From assembly GCA_003211235.1 (NCBI GenBank), contig QCTG01000003.1, positions 1 to 64,000 of the forward strand: 64,000 bases of DNA, in the 5' to 3' direction. Both the position numbers and the translations under genes were made by a program. The notes below the pieces were generated by a model. The model saw nothing but the letters and a program-made list of their open reading frames with translations. It did not search any database and was not told the origin of the DNA. Shown here piece after piece: positions 26,140 to 34,959 of this stretch. Source of the stretch: Synechococcus sp. AG-673-B04 (GTDB lineage: Bacteria > Cyanobacteriota > Cyanobacteriia > PCC-6307 > Cyanobiaceae). Numbering within the stretch: position 1 is the stretch's first letter; every line of letters starts with the position of its first letter.

Positions 26140-27626
26140 GACAGGTCTCCGTTGATCAGGCTGAGGCCAGTGGTTGCCGCTTCGCTGAGGTTGGACAGCA
26201 ACCCCGGTGCAAGGCCCAGAACCAGAACACCAAGGCTCAGAGCGATCGCCGGAATCTGCTCACGCAGGGCAACACGGTCGAGAATACGGGGATTGACCAC
26301 CTCGCCGGGGGCAATGGCAAGCCGTCCAAAGAAGGCGCGATTCACCAGCAGAAGGAAGTAGACCGCCGTCAGTCCGGAGCCAACCATCGAAAGCAAGGTG
26401 GCGATGGGGAACGGCTGAAGGGTGCCGCGGAAGATCAGAAATTCAGAGATGAATCCGGCCATGCCGGGGAGGCCAGCACTCGCCATCACACCCACGATCA
26501 TCAGCGAGCCCGTTAGCGGCAGCCCCCTCTGGGGATTGAGCAAACCACGAAGAACGTTGAGGTCGCGGGTGCCGGTGCGGACATAGACCACACCAACCAT
26601 CAGGAAGAGCACTCCGGAAATCAGTGCATGGCTGACCATCTGGAACAGGGCTCCCATCAAACCCAGGGGCGTTGCAGCGGCAGCTGCCAACAGCACATAG
26701 CCCATATGACCCACCGAGCTGTAGGCCACCATCCGCTTCATATCTGTCTGAGCGATGGCGGCCAAGGAGCCATACAGCACTGAAATCGCTGCCCAGGCAG
26801 CCAGCCAGGGGGATGCCAACTGCCAGGCATCCGGAAACAGGCCCATGCAGAAACGGAGAAGTCCGTAGGTGCCAAGCTTTAGCAACACGCCCGCCAGTAA
26901 CACCGACACCGGAGTGGACGCCTCGGTATGTGCATCCGGAAGCCAGGTGTGAAAAGGAAACAGTGGAATCTTGATCCCGAAACCGATCAACAGAGCCCCC
27001 ATCAGCACAAACTGAGCGGTCATCCCCATTTCCCCGGCTAGAACGGGCCTCAGGCTGAAATCAATGCTGCCTGTCACGAAGGCCAACCCCAGGAAGGCAG
27101 CCAGGATCAGCACGCCAGATACGGCTGTGACGATCAGAAATTTCGTTGCGGCATAAGAACGATTCGCTCCACCCCAGATCGCAATCAGCATCCAGAGAGG
27201 AATGAGCTCGAGCTCATAGAACAGGAAGAACAGCAGCAGGTTCTGCGCCAGGAACGCACCGTTCACGGCAGCACTGATAACCAGCAGCAGAGCGAAGTAG
27301 ATCCTCGGACGATTGTCAATCTTGTGGGAGGAGATGGCGGCTACCAGACAGAGCACGCCATTCATCAGCACCAGGGGCAGCGACAGACCATCCACCGCAA
27401 GGGCATAGTCCAGCCCGATGACATGCACCCAACGGGCCTGTTCCACCAATTGCAGTGCTGAATCGGCCGCATCGAAGGGCAACAGCAGAGCAAAGCTGGC
27501 CACGGTCTGCACCACCAGCACCACGATCGAGATCTCGCGCAGGCGCTCACTGGAGGGGGCTCCTGGCCAGAGCACCAACCCGAGAGCACCCAACAGTGGA
27601 ATCAGAATAAGAAGGGAGAGCAGCAT
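26136..27626 (-). CDS. ndhD4: NDH-1 subunit NdhD4
   Basis: A 496-residue antiporter-like membrane subunit of the CO2-uptake NDH-1 complex, with about 14 helices. Conserved Complex I features are LLFFLFYELELIPLWMLIAI with the key Glu residues, KIPLFPFHTWLPDAHTEAST, and LKLGTYGLLRFCMGLFPDAW. Placement between ndhF4 and chpX identifies the D4 type rather than the respiratory D1/D2. It starts 10 bases after ndhF4 ends, on the same strand. Confidence 0.95.
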   Translation of the reverse strand: MLLSLLILIPLLGALGLVLWPGAPSSERLREISIVVLVVQTVASFALLLPFDAADSALQLVEQARWVHVIGLDYALAVDGLSLPLVLMNGVLCLVAAISSHKIDNRPRIYFALLLVISAAVNGAFLAQNLLLFFLFYELELIPLWMLIAIWGGANRSYAATKFLIVTAVSGVLILAAFLGLAFVTGSIDFSLRPVLAGEMGMTAQFVLMGALLIGFGIKIPLFPFHTWLPDAHTEASTPVSVLLAGVLLKLGTYGLLRFCMGLFPDAWQLASPWLAAWAAISVLYGSLAAIAQTDMKRMVAYSSVGHMGYVLLAAAAATPLGLMGALFQMVSHALISGVLFLMVGVVYVRTGTRDLNVLRGLLNPQRGLPLTGSLMIVGVMASAGLPGMAGFISEFLIFRGTLQPFPIATLLSMVGSGLTAVYFLLLVNRAFFGRLAIAPGEVVNPRILDRVALREQIPAIALSLGVLVLGLAPGLLSNLSEAATTGLSLINGDLS

Positions 27627-27636
27627 CTCGGATGAA

Positions 27637-29481
27637 TCAGGTGAGGAACCAGCTCACCGAGGTGAGGAAGAGAACAATGGCCACAAGCACCGTGAGCACA
27701 TAGGACTGGCTCTGACCGCTGACGCTGAGCTTGAGCGAGTCAGCACTGGAGAGGGAGAAACGAGCGACTCCGTTGAGCAATCCATCCACCACCTTGCGAT
27801 CAAACCAGTAGGCGAGGCGGGAAAAGGAAGCCACCACATTGACGATGGTGAGTCGGTAGAAGCGCTCGGTGTAGAAGTCGTAGGCGAGAAGGTCCTGCCA
27901 CCAGCGCAGCAAGGGGTTGAGCGAACGCGACCAAGCCTTGCTGAGCGGCAGCAACGCGCCCACCACCAGCCCGACCAGGCCACTGGACACCACAAGGGCT
28001 GCAGCCCAAAGGGGGAAGGCCAAAAGCCCCTCCAACGATTCGAGGCGAAGCAGCATCAGTGGAGTGATCAACACGATCACGGAGAGGGCCACCATCGGCA
28101 AGGCCATCTGCCAGTTCACCTCGGCTGCACGCCGCGACTTGATCAGGGAACTGCCCATGAACACATGGCGGAACACCCGCACCAATCCAAGGGCGGTCAG
28201 GGCATTGGTGAGCAGAAAAATGGCCATGTAAGGCACCGATCGCACACTGAGCAGCTCAATCGACTGCGCCAGGGCCAGGAATCCACCCAGAGGCAGGAAT
28301 CCCACCAGTCCGGCCCCTCCGACGAGGAACGCGGTTGTCGTGGCTGGCATGCGGCTGCCGAGACCACCCAGCTCCGTGATGTCCTGACAGTTGGTGGAGG
28401 CAATCACTCCACCAATGCTCATCGAAAGCAAGGCCTTCGAAACGGCGTGGGTGAACAACAGCAGTAAAGCCAGCACTGGGATCTGCAGTGCAATCGCAAT
28501 AAACACCAGACCCAACTGGGCAGTGGTGGAATACGACAGGGTGCGTTTGATGTCGACCTGGGCCAGGGCCACCAGCGACCCACCGATGGCACTGATGCTG
28601 CCGATCACCAACATCACGCCAATGGCGATGGGCGAGAGCTGCAAAATCGGCATCACCTTGAGAAGCACGATCGCTCCGCAGGTCACCACCACCGAATTGC
28701 GAAGAATCGAGGCCGGGTTCGGCCCCTCCATCGCTTCATCGAGCCAGAGGTGCATGGGGAACTGAGCGCACTTGCCGGTGGGACCAGCAATCAAACCGAG
28801 GCTCAGCAGGGTGGCCGCCAACGGCGACAGGCTGTCCTGCGCCGCCCAGGCATAAAGGTCGTTGAAACCCATCACACCGGAGTAGGCGCAGAGAGCGACC
28901 ACCCCCATCAGCAGGAGCACATCACCAACCCTCTTGGTGAGGAAGGCATCCCGCGCTGCGGTAACCACCAGAGGCTGGGCATACCAGAAGCCAACCAGGA
29001 GATAAGTCGACAAAGTGAGCATCTCCAGCAGGAAATAGCTCTGGAACAGAGAGTCGCTGAGCACAACGCCACTCATAGCGCCCTCAAAAAAGCCGAGCAG
29101 GGCGAAGAAACGGGCCAGGGCCCATTCCTTGTCCATGTACCCAAGGGAATACACCTGGGACAGCAAGCTGAGGCCTGTGATCAGCTCCAGGGCCACCAGA
29201 TTGGTGAGAGACAGGCTGAAGCTGATGTTCAGCTCCAGTTCAGCCACCGTGAGCCAGGGGAAGGCCAGATCCGCCGGACCGAACTGGATCACCTGCTGAA
29301 GAATCAGGCTGCCGTGGGCAAAGGCCACCAGTGTCAGCAGGATGTTGAGATAGGCAGCGGGCCGATGGGCATCGCGGCGAAAGGCTCCACAGGCCCAGGG
29401 CAGGGATACCAACATCCCGGCAAATCCGTAGAGCGGGATCAGCCAGGCGGTCTGGATGGTAAGCGAGAGCTCCGAAGTCAA
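27637..29481 (-). CDS. ndhF4: NDH-1 subunit NdhF4
   Basis: A 614-residue NuoL/NdhF-like membrane subunit with many helices, partner of NdhD4 and ChpX. Markers are SLLSQVYSLGYMDKEWALAR, KCAQFPMHLWLDEAMEGPNP and SASYSTTAQLGLV-like VDIKRTLSYSTTAQLGLVFI. The C-terminal lateral-helix region ends in a hydrophobic anchor (VLTVLVAIVLFLTSVSWFL). The start used is TTG 29481. It lies 117 bases downstream of csoS1E, separated by a weak terminator-like hairpin. Confidence 0.95.
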   Translation of the reverse strand: MTSELSLTIQTAWLIPLYGFAGMLVSLPWACGAFRRDAHRPAAYLNILLTLVAFAHGSLILQQVIQFGPADLAFPWLTVAELELNISFSLSLTNLVALELITGLSLLSQVYSLGYMDKEWALARFFALLGFFEGAMSGVVLSDSLFQSYFLLEMLTLSTYLLVGFWYAQPLVVTAARDAFLTKRVGDVLLLMGVVALCAYSGVMGFNDLYAWAAQDSLSPLAATLLSLGLIAGPTGKCAQFPMHLWLDEAMEGPNPASILRNSVVVTCGAIVLLKVMPILQLSPIAIGVMLVIGSISAIGGSLVALAQVDIKRTLSYSTTAQLGLVFIAIALQIPVLALLLLFTHAVSKALLSMSIGGVIASTNCQDITELGGLGSRMPATTTAFLVGGAGLVGFLPLGGFLALAQSIELLSVRSVPYMAIFLLTNALTALGLVRVFRHVFMGSSLIKSRRAAEVNWQMALPMVALSVIVLITPLMLLRLESLEGLLAFPLWAAALVVSSGLVGLVVGALLPLSKAWSRSLNPLLRWWQDLLAYDFYTERFYRLTIVNVVASFSRLAYWFDRKVVDGLLNGVARFSLSSADSLKLSVSGQSQSYVLTVLVAIVLFLTSVSWFLT

Positions 29482-29532
29482 AACGGCGAGCGGGATGGGA
29501 ATCGGGCTGGTCGTTGAACAGCGGGCGAATCT

Positions 29533-29550
29533 AAAAGCCGGAACCGGCCT
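29533..29550 (-). terminator. Possible weak terminator between csoS1E and ndhF4
   Basis: On the minus-strand transcript a short stem (AGGCCG/CGGCTT, loop GTTC) is followed by a T run (CGGCTTTTAG). It is small, so read-through into ndhF4 is likely; it may only reduce expression of the NDH genes relative to the shell genes. Confidence 0.4.
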
Positions 29551-29598
29551 GAGAGGCTCTTTGTGAACCGATGTAGTGCCGCCGTCGTGGTAATCAGA

Positions 29599-30108
29599 TC
29601 AAAGTCGACGGAGTGCACCGCTGGTGGCCAGGGCAGGCTCCACTTCCTCGTGGGGGCGAGCAATGATGTGGGCGGCCACAAGGCCGTCGCCGACGCGCTC
29701 ACAGGCATCAGCACCGGCCCGAACCGCAGCGTTCACAGCGCCTGTTTCACCGCGGACCATCACGGTGACATAACCACCGCCTACGTATTCACGGCAGATC
29801 AGCGCGACTTCCGCTGCCTTGGTCATGGCATCCGCTGCCTCGATGGCCGGAACCATGCCGCGGGTTTCGATCATGCCGAGGGCAATGCCCTGAACCGAAG
29901 GTGCAGGTGATGGCGGCGTGGGCAGCACTTTCGCTGCACCGGTGGAGCCCCCTCCGGACGCGGAGGACCCCGCCTTGGTGGTGCTGCGTGAGGGTGTTCC
30001 GCTGCTGGAATCTGGCGTGGCCACTGGTTTCACATCCACAGTTTTGTTGGAAGCCGCGCTGCTGCTACGGGTCGTGCGGCGCCGGGGAGTGGGAGAGGGA
30101 GTGGCCAT
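29599..30108 (-). CDS. csoS1E: Carboxysome shell protein CsoS1E (BMC with N-terminal extension)
   Basis: A 169-residue bacterial microcompartment hexamer protein. Residues 73-169 are a single BMC domain (IALGMIETRGMVPAIEAADA, EYVGGGYVTVMVRGETGAV, IIARPHEEVEPAL) closely matching CsoS1 in this window. Residues 1-72 are a low-complexity Ser/Thr/Pro/Ala tail with basic residues (PRRRTTRSSSAASNK near the N-terminus), probably disordered. This combination is the CsoS1E of alpha-cyanobacteria. It follows csoS4B by 52 bases. The extension's role is not known. Confidence 0.92.
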   Translation of the reverse strand: MATPSPTPRRRTTRSSSAASNKTVDVKPVATPDSSSGTPSRSTTKAGSSASGGGSTGAAKVLPTPPSPAPSVQGIALGMIETRGMVPAIEAADAMTKAAEVALICREYVGGGYVTVMVRGETGAVNAAVRAGADACERVGDGLVAAHIIARPHEEVEPALATSGALRRL

Positions 30109-30160
30109 GGTGAGAAAAAAGTGGAAACGGAACGGAAACGGCGGTAGGCGGGGAAATTCC

Positions 30161-30412
30161 CTATCCGTCCGGGTTCCAGAAATCGATGATGCCCCCGATG
30201 GTCAGATCGGTGAGCACAGTGCTGTCTGGGCAGGCATGCCGGGCGGCGGAGCCGCTGGCCGTGAACACCCAGTTGCCCTCACGGGCACCAACTGGGTCAA
30301 CGGCCACGAGCTTCTTGCCCTTGTTGTTCTGAAGAATGCGCAGGTGCATGTGATCCAGACCGGCAACCCGGTAGGAGCAGACCAACGTTCCCATCACCTG
30401 CATGATCTCCAT
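30161..30412 (-). CDS. csoS4B: Carboxysome vertex protein CsoS4B
   Basis: CsoS4B forms pentamers that cap vertices of the icosahedral alpha-carboxysome shell. The 83-residue protein begins MEIMQVMGTLVCSYRVAGLD and has the EutN/CcmL-family segments GKKLVAVDPVGAREGNWVF and SDSAARHA-like ASGSAARHACPDSTVL, ending in DLTIGGIIDFW. The start codon shares a base with the csoS4A stop (TGATG), so the two pentamer genes are coupled. Confidence 0.95.
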   Translation of the reverse strand: MEIMQVMGTLVCSYRVAGLDHMHLRILQNNKGKKLVAVDPVGAREGNWVFTASGSAARHACPDSTVLTDLTIGGIIDFWNPDG

Positions 30413-30723
30413 CAGCTCTTTGCACCTCCGCTTGGGGTGCTCGGCGAAGGAGATGGAGCCGGCGCAGCGGTTTTCGGTGGGTCGGGTTCCCAGTGATCAA
30501 TGATTCCCACAATGGTGAGGTCACTGGGATACGACTTGCTGCCGGCCGCCTCGCGAGCGGCAGAGCTGCTCACACAGATCACCCAGTCGCCTGGCTTGGC
30601 CCCAACGGCATCGACTGCAACCTTCTTGGTGCTGCCGTCCTGAACCACCTGAAGATGCTTGTGCTCGAAATCGGGGATTCGATTGGTGGAGACGAGCGGC
30701 TTGATGACCTTGACGATGAGCAT
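30412..30723 (-). CDS. csoS4A: Carboxysome vertex protein CsoS4A
   Basis: The second pentameric vertex protein, 103 residues from ATG 30723. It starts MLIVKVIKPLVSTNRIPDFE and contains STKKVAVDAVGAKPGDWVIC, SSSAAREAAGSKSYPSDLTI and GIIDHWEP. It differs from CsoS4B in a C-terminal tail of about 22 residues rich in Pro, Ala and Ser. It lies 2 bases after csoSCA. Confidence 0.95.
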   Translation of the reverse strand: MLIVKVIKPLVSTNRIPDFEHKHLQVVQDGSTKKVAVDAVGAKPGDWVICVSSSAAREAAGSKSYPSDLTIVGIIDHWEPDPPKTAAPAPSPSPSTPSGGAKS

Positions 30724-30725
30724 GA

Positions 30726-32489
30726 TCAGTGAGCCTCCTGGATCGGTGGGACGAGGGTGGAACCGATGACCTCTGCCGGAGCCGTCTGGTTCCGGTCGCG
30801 GATGGTGAGGCAAGTGTGCAGCAAACCGTCGTTCACCAAATCGGCATAACGGGTGGCAATGGCCTGGTTGACCCGCTGGCAGTCCGCGATGGCCCGATCG
30901 CGGGCCCCGGGCACCCGACCGGAGTAGTCGAATCGGACCACCACCGGAATCGGCAAATCCCGTGCAACGTTCAGCCCCTTGAAGATCTTCACACCCACAT
31001 CAAGGTCGGGAGCACCTTCTTCAACCGTGTCGAGATGGGCGAAGTAGGTGAGGTTGCGCAGGTGCACCTCTTTGAAACCGATACCCACTCCGATGAAGCG
31101 CTCGGCATGGCCAGCATCGGGATAGGGCGCCCCGTGAAGCTCCTGCACGTAGTCGATCTGAGAGCAGTTGTTCGCAAGCAGACGGGTAATGAACGTCACC
31201 ATGCCCGGATCCATGGCCGCTGGTGCAGCGGACTCGACCGCTTCAGCGATCTGAGCCATGGCCTGATCAGCGGTCATCGTGGCCGTGGCTGCATGGAGCT
31301 CCTTGGCACACAGCCAACGGTCCAACACCATTTCACTGTCGCGTGATGGCGGGTGAACGCGAATGGCATCGGTATCGGTGTCGAGCCCGATTAGGAGCAG
31401 ATCAACGGACGCACCACAACAGAAGCTGTTCTCGACGGCTTCGCGAAAATCGAGCAATCGCTGATGACCGGCGGACGCAGCCAGTTCGTCGTTGCTTCCG
31501 TGGGCAGCACAACCTTGGTGCTCAGGATCGAGGGAGCTGAAGTGGTAAGTAACCACTTTTAAATATCGAGTCGGTTCAGACGCGGGATTGGGCATGCCCT
31601 CGCGGTGCCGGCGATGCTCCGTTTTCACCCAGCGGTTAACCGTGTTTTCCACATCGAACATCGCCCCGGCGTGGGAGCGACGACGCACCGCACTGAAAGG
31701 GATTCGGAGGGCGTAAGCAACGGTGTGAGCCAGACGTCCGTCAGCGCAAGGACTGACGTCCAACAAATGGATCCCGCAATCGAGCAGGAACTGCTCGAAC
31801 TCCACTGCCGCAGGGCTGCTGGACGCACCGCCCAGAGGATCGTCCTGGAAAAATCGATCACTGAACAACCGGTGGCTTTCAAACACACACCAGGCGAACA
31901 GAGCTCTCATGTCGAGGGGTCGCACCCAAGCCTTCTGGAGGATGTGATCAGGAAGATCAAAGCCCAGTTCGGTGCGGATCAGCCGCTGAGCCTGCTCAAT
32001 GAAATCAGGCTCATGCTGGAGTACGGAAACCTGCTTCAGCAGAGGGACGATGCGATCAAAACGACCTTTGACCTGTTCTTCGTAATCCCGCAGGCAAGCA
32101 TTCGCTCGGGCATTGGTCAGAGGATGCTGCCGGTGCGTAATCGGCAGTGACGACCGACTGAGATTGAACGTGGCTTTCTGACTGGAGGCTTTATTACGGC
32201 GGACCCAGCCGGGCTGGGCGCGAGCTGGCTCAGGGCGACGTCCGTCGGCCATGGTTCGTATACGACCACCGGACACACTGCCCAGAGACAGGGTTGCCGC
32301 CTTGCCAGACGTGGTGAGGGCTCGACGCCGCTCGAGGGCGGCACCACGGGTGCTGACTGCAACGGCAGGGATCTCAGTGAGGCTGTCTGCAGGAGCGGCA
32401 GCGGTGCGCTCTTGCTGCAACTGACGACGGGTGGGCGCGGTGGGTGCCGAAACTCCACCGCGACGGGTCGACATGGTGGTGCGCACCAT
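30726..32489 (-). CDS. csoSCA: Carboxysomal carbonic anhydrase CsoSCA
   Basis: CsoSCA (CsoS3) is a divergent beta-type carbonic anhydrase in the carboxysome lumen; it supplies CO2 to Rubisco. The 587-residue protein has an N-terminal disordered region with ALERRRALTTSGKAA (residues 51-65), similar to CsoS2 repeats. The catalytic domain shows VSPCADGRLAHTVAYALRIP (Zn Cys with Asp/Arg dyad) and VVTYHFSSLDPEHQGCAAHG (Zn His and Cys). A defunct second half follows. ATG 32489 has an AAGGGG box 11 bases upstream; ATG 32474 is the alternative. It begins 7 bases after csoS2. Confidence 0.95.
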   Translation of the reverse strand: MVRTTMSTRRGGVSAPTAPTRRQLQQERTAAAPADSLTEIPAVAVSTRGAALERRRALTTSGKAATLSLGSVSGGRIRTMADGRRPEPARAQPGWVRRNKASSQKATFNLSRSSLPITHRQHPLTNARANACLRDYEEQVKGRFDRIVPLLKQVSVLQHEPDFIEQAQRLIRTELGFDLPDHILQKAWVRPLDMRALFAWCVFESHRLFSDRFFQDDPLGGASSSPAAVEFEQFLLDCGIHLLDVSPCADGRLAHTVAYALRIPFSAVRRRSHAGAMFDVENTVNRWVKTEHRRHREGMPNPASEPTRYLKVVTYHFSSLDPEHQGCAAHGSNDELAASAGHQRLLDFREAVENSFCCGASVDLLLIGLDTDTDAIRVHPPSRDSEMVLDRWLCAKELHAATATMTADQAMAQIAEAVESAAPAAMDPGMVTFITRLLANNCSQIDYVQELHGAPYPDAGHAERFIGVGIGFKEVHLRNLTYFAHLDTVEEGAPDLDVGVKIFKGLNVARDLPIPVVVRFDYSGRVPGARDRAIADCQRVNQAIATRYADLVNDGLLHTCLTIRDRNQTAPAEVIGSTLVPPIQEAH

Positions 32490-32496
32490 CAGACGA

Positions 32497-34860
32497 TCAG
32501 CCCCTTGCGCCGCCGGAGACGGTGATCAGGGATCCCTTTTCAGTATTGCCACTCGAACCGGTGACGGGACTTACAGGCCATTCGGACTCCCCGTTGCGCT
32601 TGCGCTCGAAGGAAGACATGGCGCTCATCGGACCGGGACGGCTTGGGTTGCGACGGCGAGCCGAAGCACCCTCAGTACCGGTGACATGCTCACCTCGATC
32701 CCAGTCATCACCCGTGACTTTGGTGGATGAACCCTCACCGGTCACCCGGGAAGCGGGGGCATCCTTGGGCTCGCTGACGACAGCGACGGTGGGCTGAAAC
32801 TGACGTTGCTGACGGTTTTGGAATTCGCGGTTGTCGAAGCGGAACTGCTCGGTACCGGTCACCTTGCCGCCAGCCATGTCAAAAGGGCCGGTGATGCGGT
32901 TCCCCTGCTCATAGGCCGTCCCTGTCACATCGGAACGACTGTCACGCTGCTGCTGGGCGGCACGGGCTGGGGAAACGACGCTGAACCGAGTCCATGGAGC
33001 ACTTTCAGGCGATACACCATGGGTATCGGTGCCGGCTGGTGCATCAGCACCACAGGCTGCTGCCAGTTGATCAGCACCGACGTAGGGGGTTCCGGTGACC
33101 GCTTCACAAGCTCCACGCTCATTACCTGTCATGACGCCGCCTACTCCGGGTTGAATGCCGGTCATTGCAGCGGAGGGTGTTCCAGGACGCACGGGTGTGC
33201 GCTCACGGATGGCCTGAACCGCAGGGTTTCCACAGTGTTGGCCAGCCTGCTCGAGACCTGCATAGGGAGTGCCGGTGACGGCCTGGCAGCTGCCGGGCTC
33301 GTCTCCGGTGACGCGCTCTGACCGGCCAGTGCGGGTACCGCTCACCACCTGATTTTTGTTGGTGATGCTGAAACCGACTTTGGCGGCCTCGGGCTCGGTC
33401 TTGGACCCGCAAAACGCATTGACCTGCTCAGCACTGACGTACTGATCGCCTGTGACGCGATGGCAGGAACCGAATTCGTCGCCTGTCACGGCGGAGGAGC
33501 GGCCCACCATCGTGCCGGTGACTCCAGTGCCGGAGAGTGTGGCGGACAGACCAACCTTGGCGGCAGGTCGGCCGTCGGGTAAGGGGTCGGAACCCAGATA
33601 CTGATCGCCAGTGAGATTGCGGTTGGCACCTGCTTCATCGCCGGTGACGCTGGAGGAGCGACCCACCATCACACCGCTGACTGGACGTCCCTGTTCGGTG
33701 AGGCTGTGACCCACCTTGCGCGGTGAAGCCGTGCCACCACCGCAGTAGGCAGCGGACTGGTTGGCCGAGATGTACTCCGTTCCGGTGACAGACTTGCAGG
33801 TGCCGGGCTCATCGCCGGTGACCTTCTCGGAGCGACCCACCTCGTTGCCGGTGACGCGATTGCCATGGCTGGTGGCCGTGACTCGAACCTTGGCAGGGGT
33901 TGTTGATTCAGGAGCGGTTTGGCAGAAGGTCTGGAAGACCTCAGCACCCAGGTACTCCGTTCCTGTGATGGAACGGCAGGTGCTCGCCTCATTGCCGGTG
34001 GTCTTCACCGAACGGTTGGCCTGCGTACCGGTGACTGTCTGACCTGAAGTGGTGGTGCTTTCACCAACCTTCCAATGGGCATCAGCCGCGGCAGCCTGCT
34101 TTGCGCCGTGACGATTCGGACCACTGGGACGGGTCACACCAGCGCTTTGCTTATTGCGGGCCCCGGCCTTGGCGCGCAGTTCTCGCACCTGCTGGGCGAG
34201 TTCACGGCTGGTGAGGTCAGGGTTGGCCTGGCGAGCCACAGCTGCGGCACTTGTGGGCTGCTTGCCAGCCGTTTTGCCATGTTTGGCCATCGCATCACGT
34301 CGGGCGAGAACCAGTGCTCGACTGGGGTTCTCGATGGCGCGACGCTTCGGAGTCGCGGAGCGACGCTCGTTGCGACCGCTCAGCTGAAGTGTCGGGGCAG
34401 GACGTGACGAAAACTGGGTTGTCTCGGCAGAACGCTGACCGCCGCAACCGCAATCCTTAGCTTCAGCAGCAACCGGCGCAGCGGTGGATATCGACTGCTT
34501 CGCCACTTCAGATCGATTGCGATCCTTGCTGGTGTCTGCGGTCTTGCCGCGACGGGACAGAGCTTCGCGGCGCGCTAGAACCAGATCACGACTGGGGTCA
34601 CGCTTCTGCTTGACTTGGGAGCGGACAGGCGCAGCGGATGGGGTCAGACTTGCCGAGCGTCGCGGAGAAACAGCGACGGGCGCGGCTTGCACAGCCACAT
34701 CAACCTCATCGGCGTTGGCATTGGTGCGGGTAGCTCTGGCATCAGAGGCGGTCCGCACACGATTGGCACCGGCACTAACGGCGACAGAAGCTTTCTTACC
34801 GGATGTGGTGAGCGCCTTACGGCGTTCAAGTGCGAGTTCGCGACTAGAGAGTCTTGCCAT
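32497..34860 (-). CDS. csoS2: Carboxysome scaffold protein CsoS2
   Basis: CsoS2 is the large disordered scaffold that bridges Rubisco and shell. ATG 34860 gives 787 residues. The N-terminal domain has basic helical repeats at residues 7-25, 91-110 and 181-200 (for example RDLVLARREALSRRGKTA) that bind Rubisco. The middle region (about 263-604) holds five full repeats plus a partial sixth with VTGDExGxC...VTGTxY pairs. The C-terminus has VTG-rich segments and ends in KGSLITVSGGARG, a shell anchor. A DCGCGG cluster lies at 136-141. One middle repeat lacks its cysteines. The long open frames on the opposite strand are shadows. Confidence 0.97.
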   Translation of the reverse strand: MARLSSRELALERRKALTTSGKKASVAVSAGANRVRTASDARATRTNANADEVDVAVQAAPVAVSPRRSASLTPSAAPVRSQVKQKRDPSRDLVLARREALSRRGKTADTSKDRNRSEVAKQSISTAAPVAAEAKDCGCGGQRSAETTQFSSRPAPTLQLSGRNERRSATPKRRAIENPSRALVLARRDAMAKHGKTAGKQPTSAAAVARQANPDLTSRELAQQVRELRAKAGARNKQSAGVTRPSGPNRHGAKQAAAADAHWKVGESTTTSGQTVTGTQANRSVKTTGNEASTCRSITGTEYLGAEVFQTFCQTAPESTTPAKVRVTATSHGNRVTGNEVGRSEKVTGDEPGTCKSVTGTEYISANQSAAYCGGGTASPRKVGHSLTEQGRPVSGVMVGRSSSVTGDEAGANRNLTGDQYLGSDPLPDGRPAAKVGLSATLSGTGVTGTMVGRSSAVTGDEFGSCHRVTGDQYVSAEQVNAFCGSKTEPEAAKVGFSITNKNQVVSGTRTGRSERVTGDEPGSCQAVTGTPYAGLEQAGQHCGNPAVQAIRERTPVRPGTPSAAMTGIQPGVGGVMTGNERGACEAVTGTPYVGADQLAAACGADAPAGTDTHGVSPESAPWTRFSVVSPARAAQQQRDSRSDVTGTAYEQGNRITGPFDMAGGKVTGTEQFRFDNREFQNRQQRQFQPTVAVVSEPKDAPASRVTGEGSSTKVTGDDWDRGEHVTGTEGASARRRNPSRPGPMSAMSSFERKRNGESEWPVSPVTGSSGNTEKGSLITVSGGARG

Positions 34861-34908
34861 GTCCGCCCAAGGATGTCGACGTGAATTGAGGGACACCAGT
34901 CCCTTCGG

Positions 34909-34939
34909 AAAAACTTGAGCCCTGATCAGGTCAGGGCTC
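34909..34939 (-). terminator. Terminator-like attenuator between rbcS and csoS2
   Basis: In the minus-strand mRNA a perfect 9-bp stem (GAGCCCTGA/TCAGGGCTC) with a 5-base loop is followed by AAG and five U residues. It starts 21 bases after the rbcS stop. It should end most transcripts and let a fraction continue into csoS2 and the shell genes. Confidence 0.8.
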
Positions 34940-34959
34940 GGAACCAATTGATCCGAAGA

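Noticed and set aside
32497-34860. Programmed frameshift in csoS2 (CsoS2A/B forms)
   Set aside because: No convincing slippery site with downstream structure was found, and marine cyanobacteria are thought to make only the long form.
32500-34950. Long open frames on the plus strand opposite csoS2 and csoSCA
   Set aside because: They mirror GC-rich repeat coding on the minus strand, have biased composition, and lack any recognisable domain.
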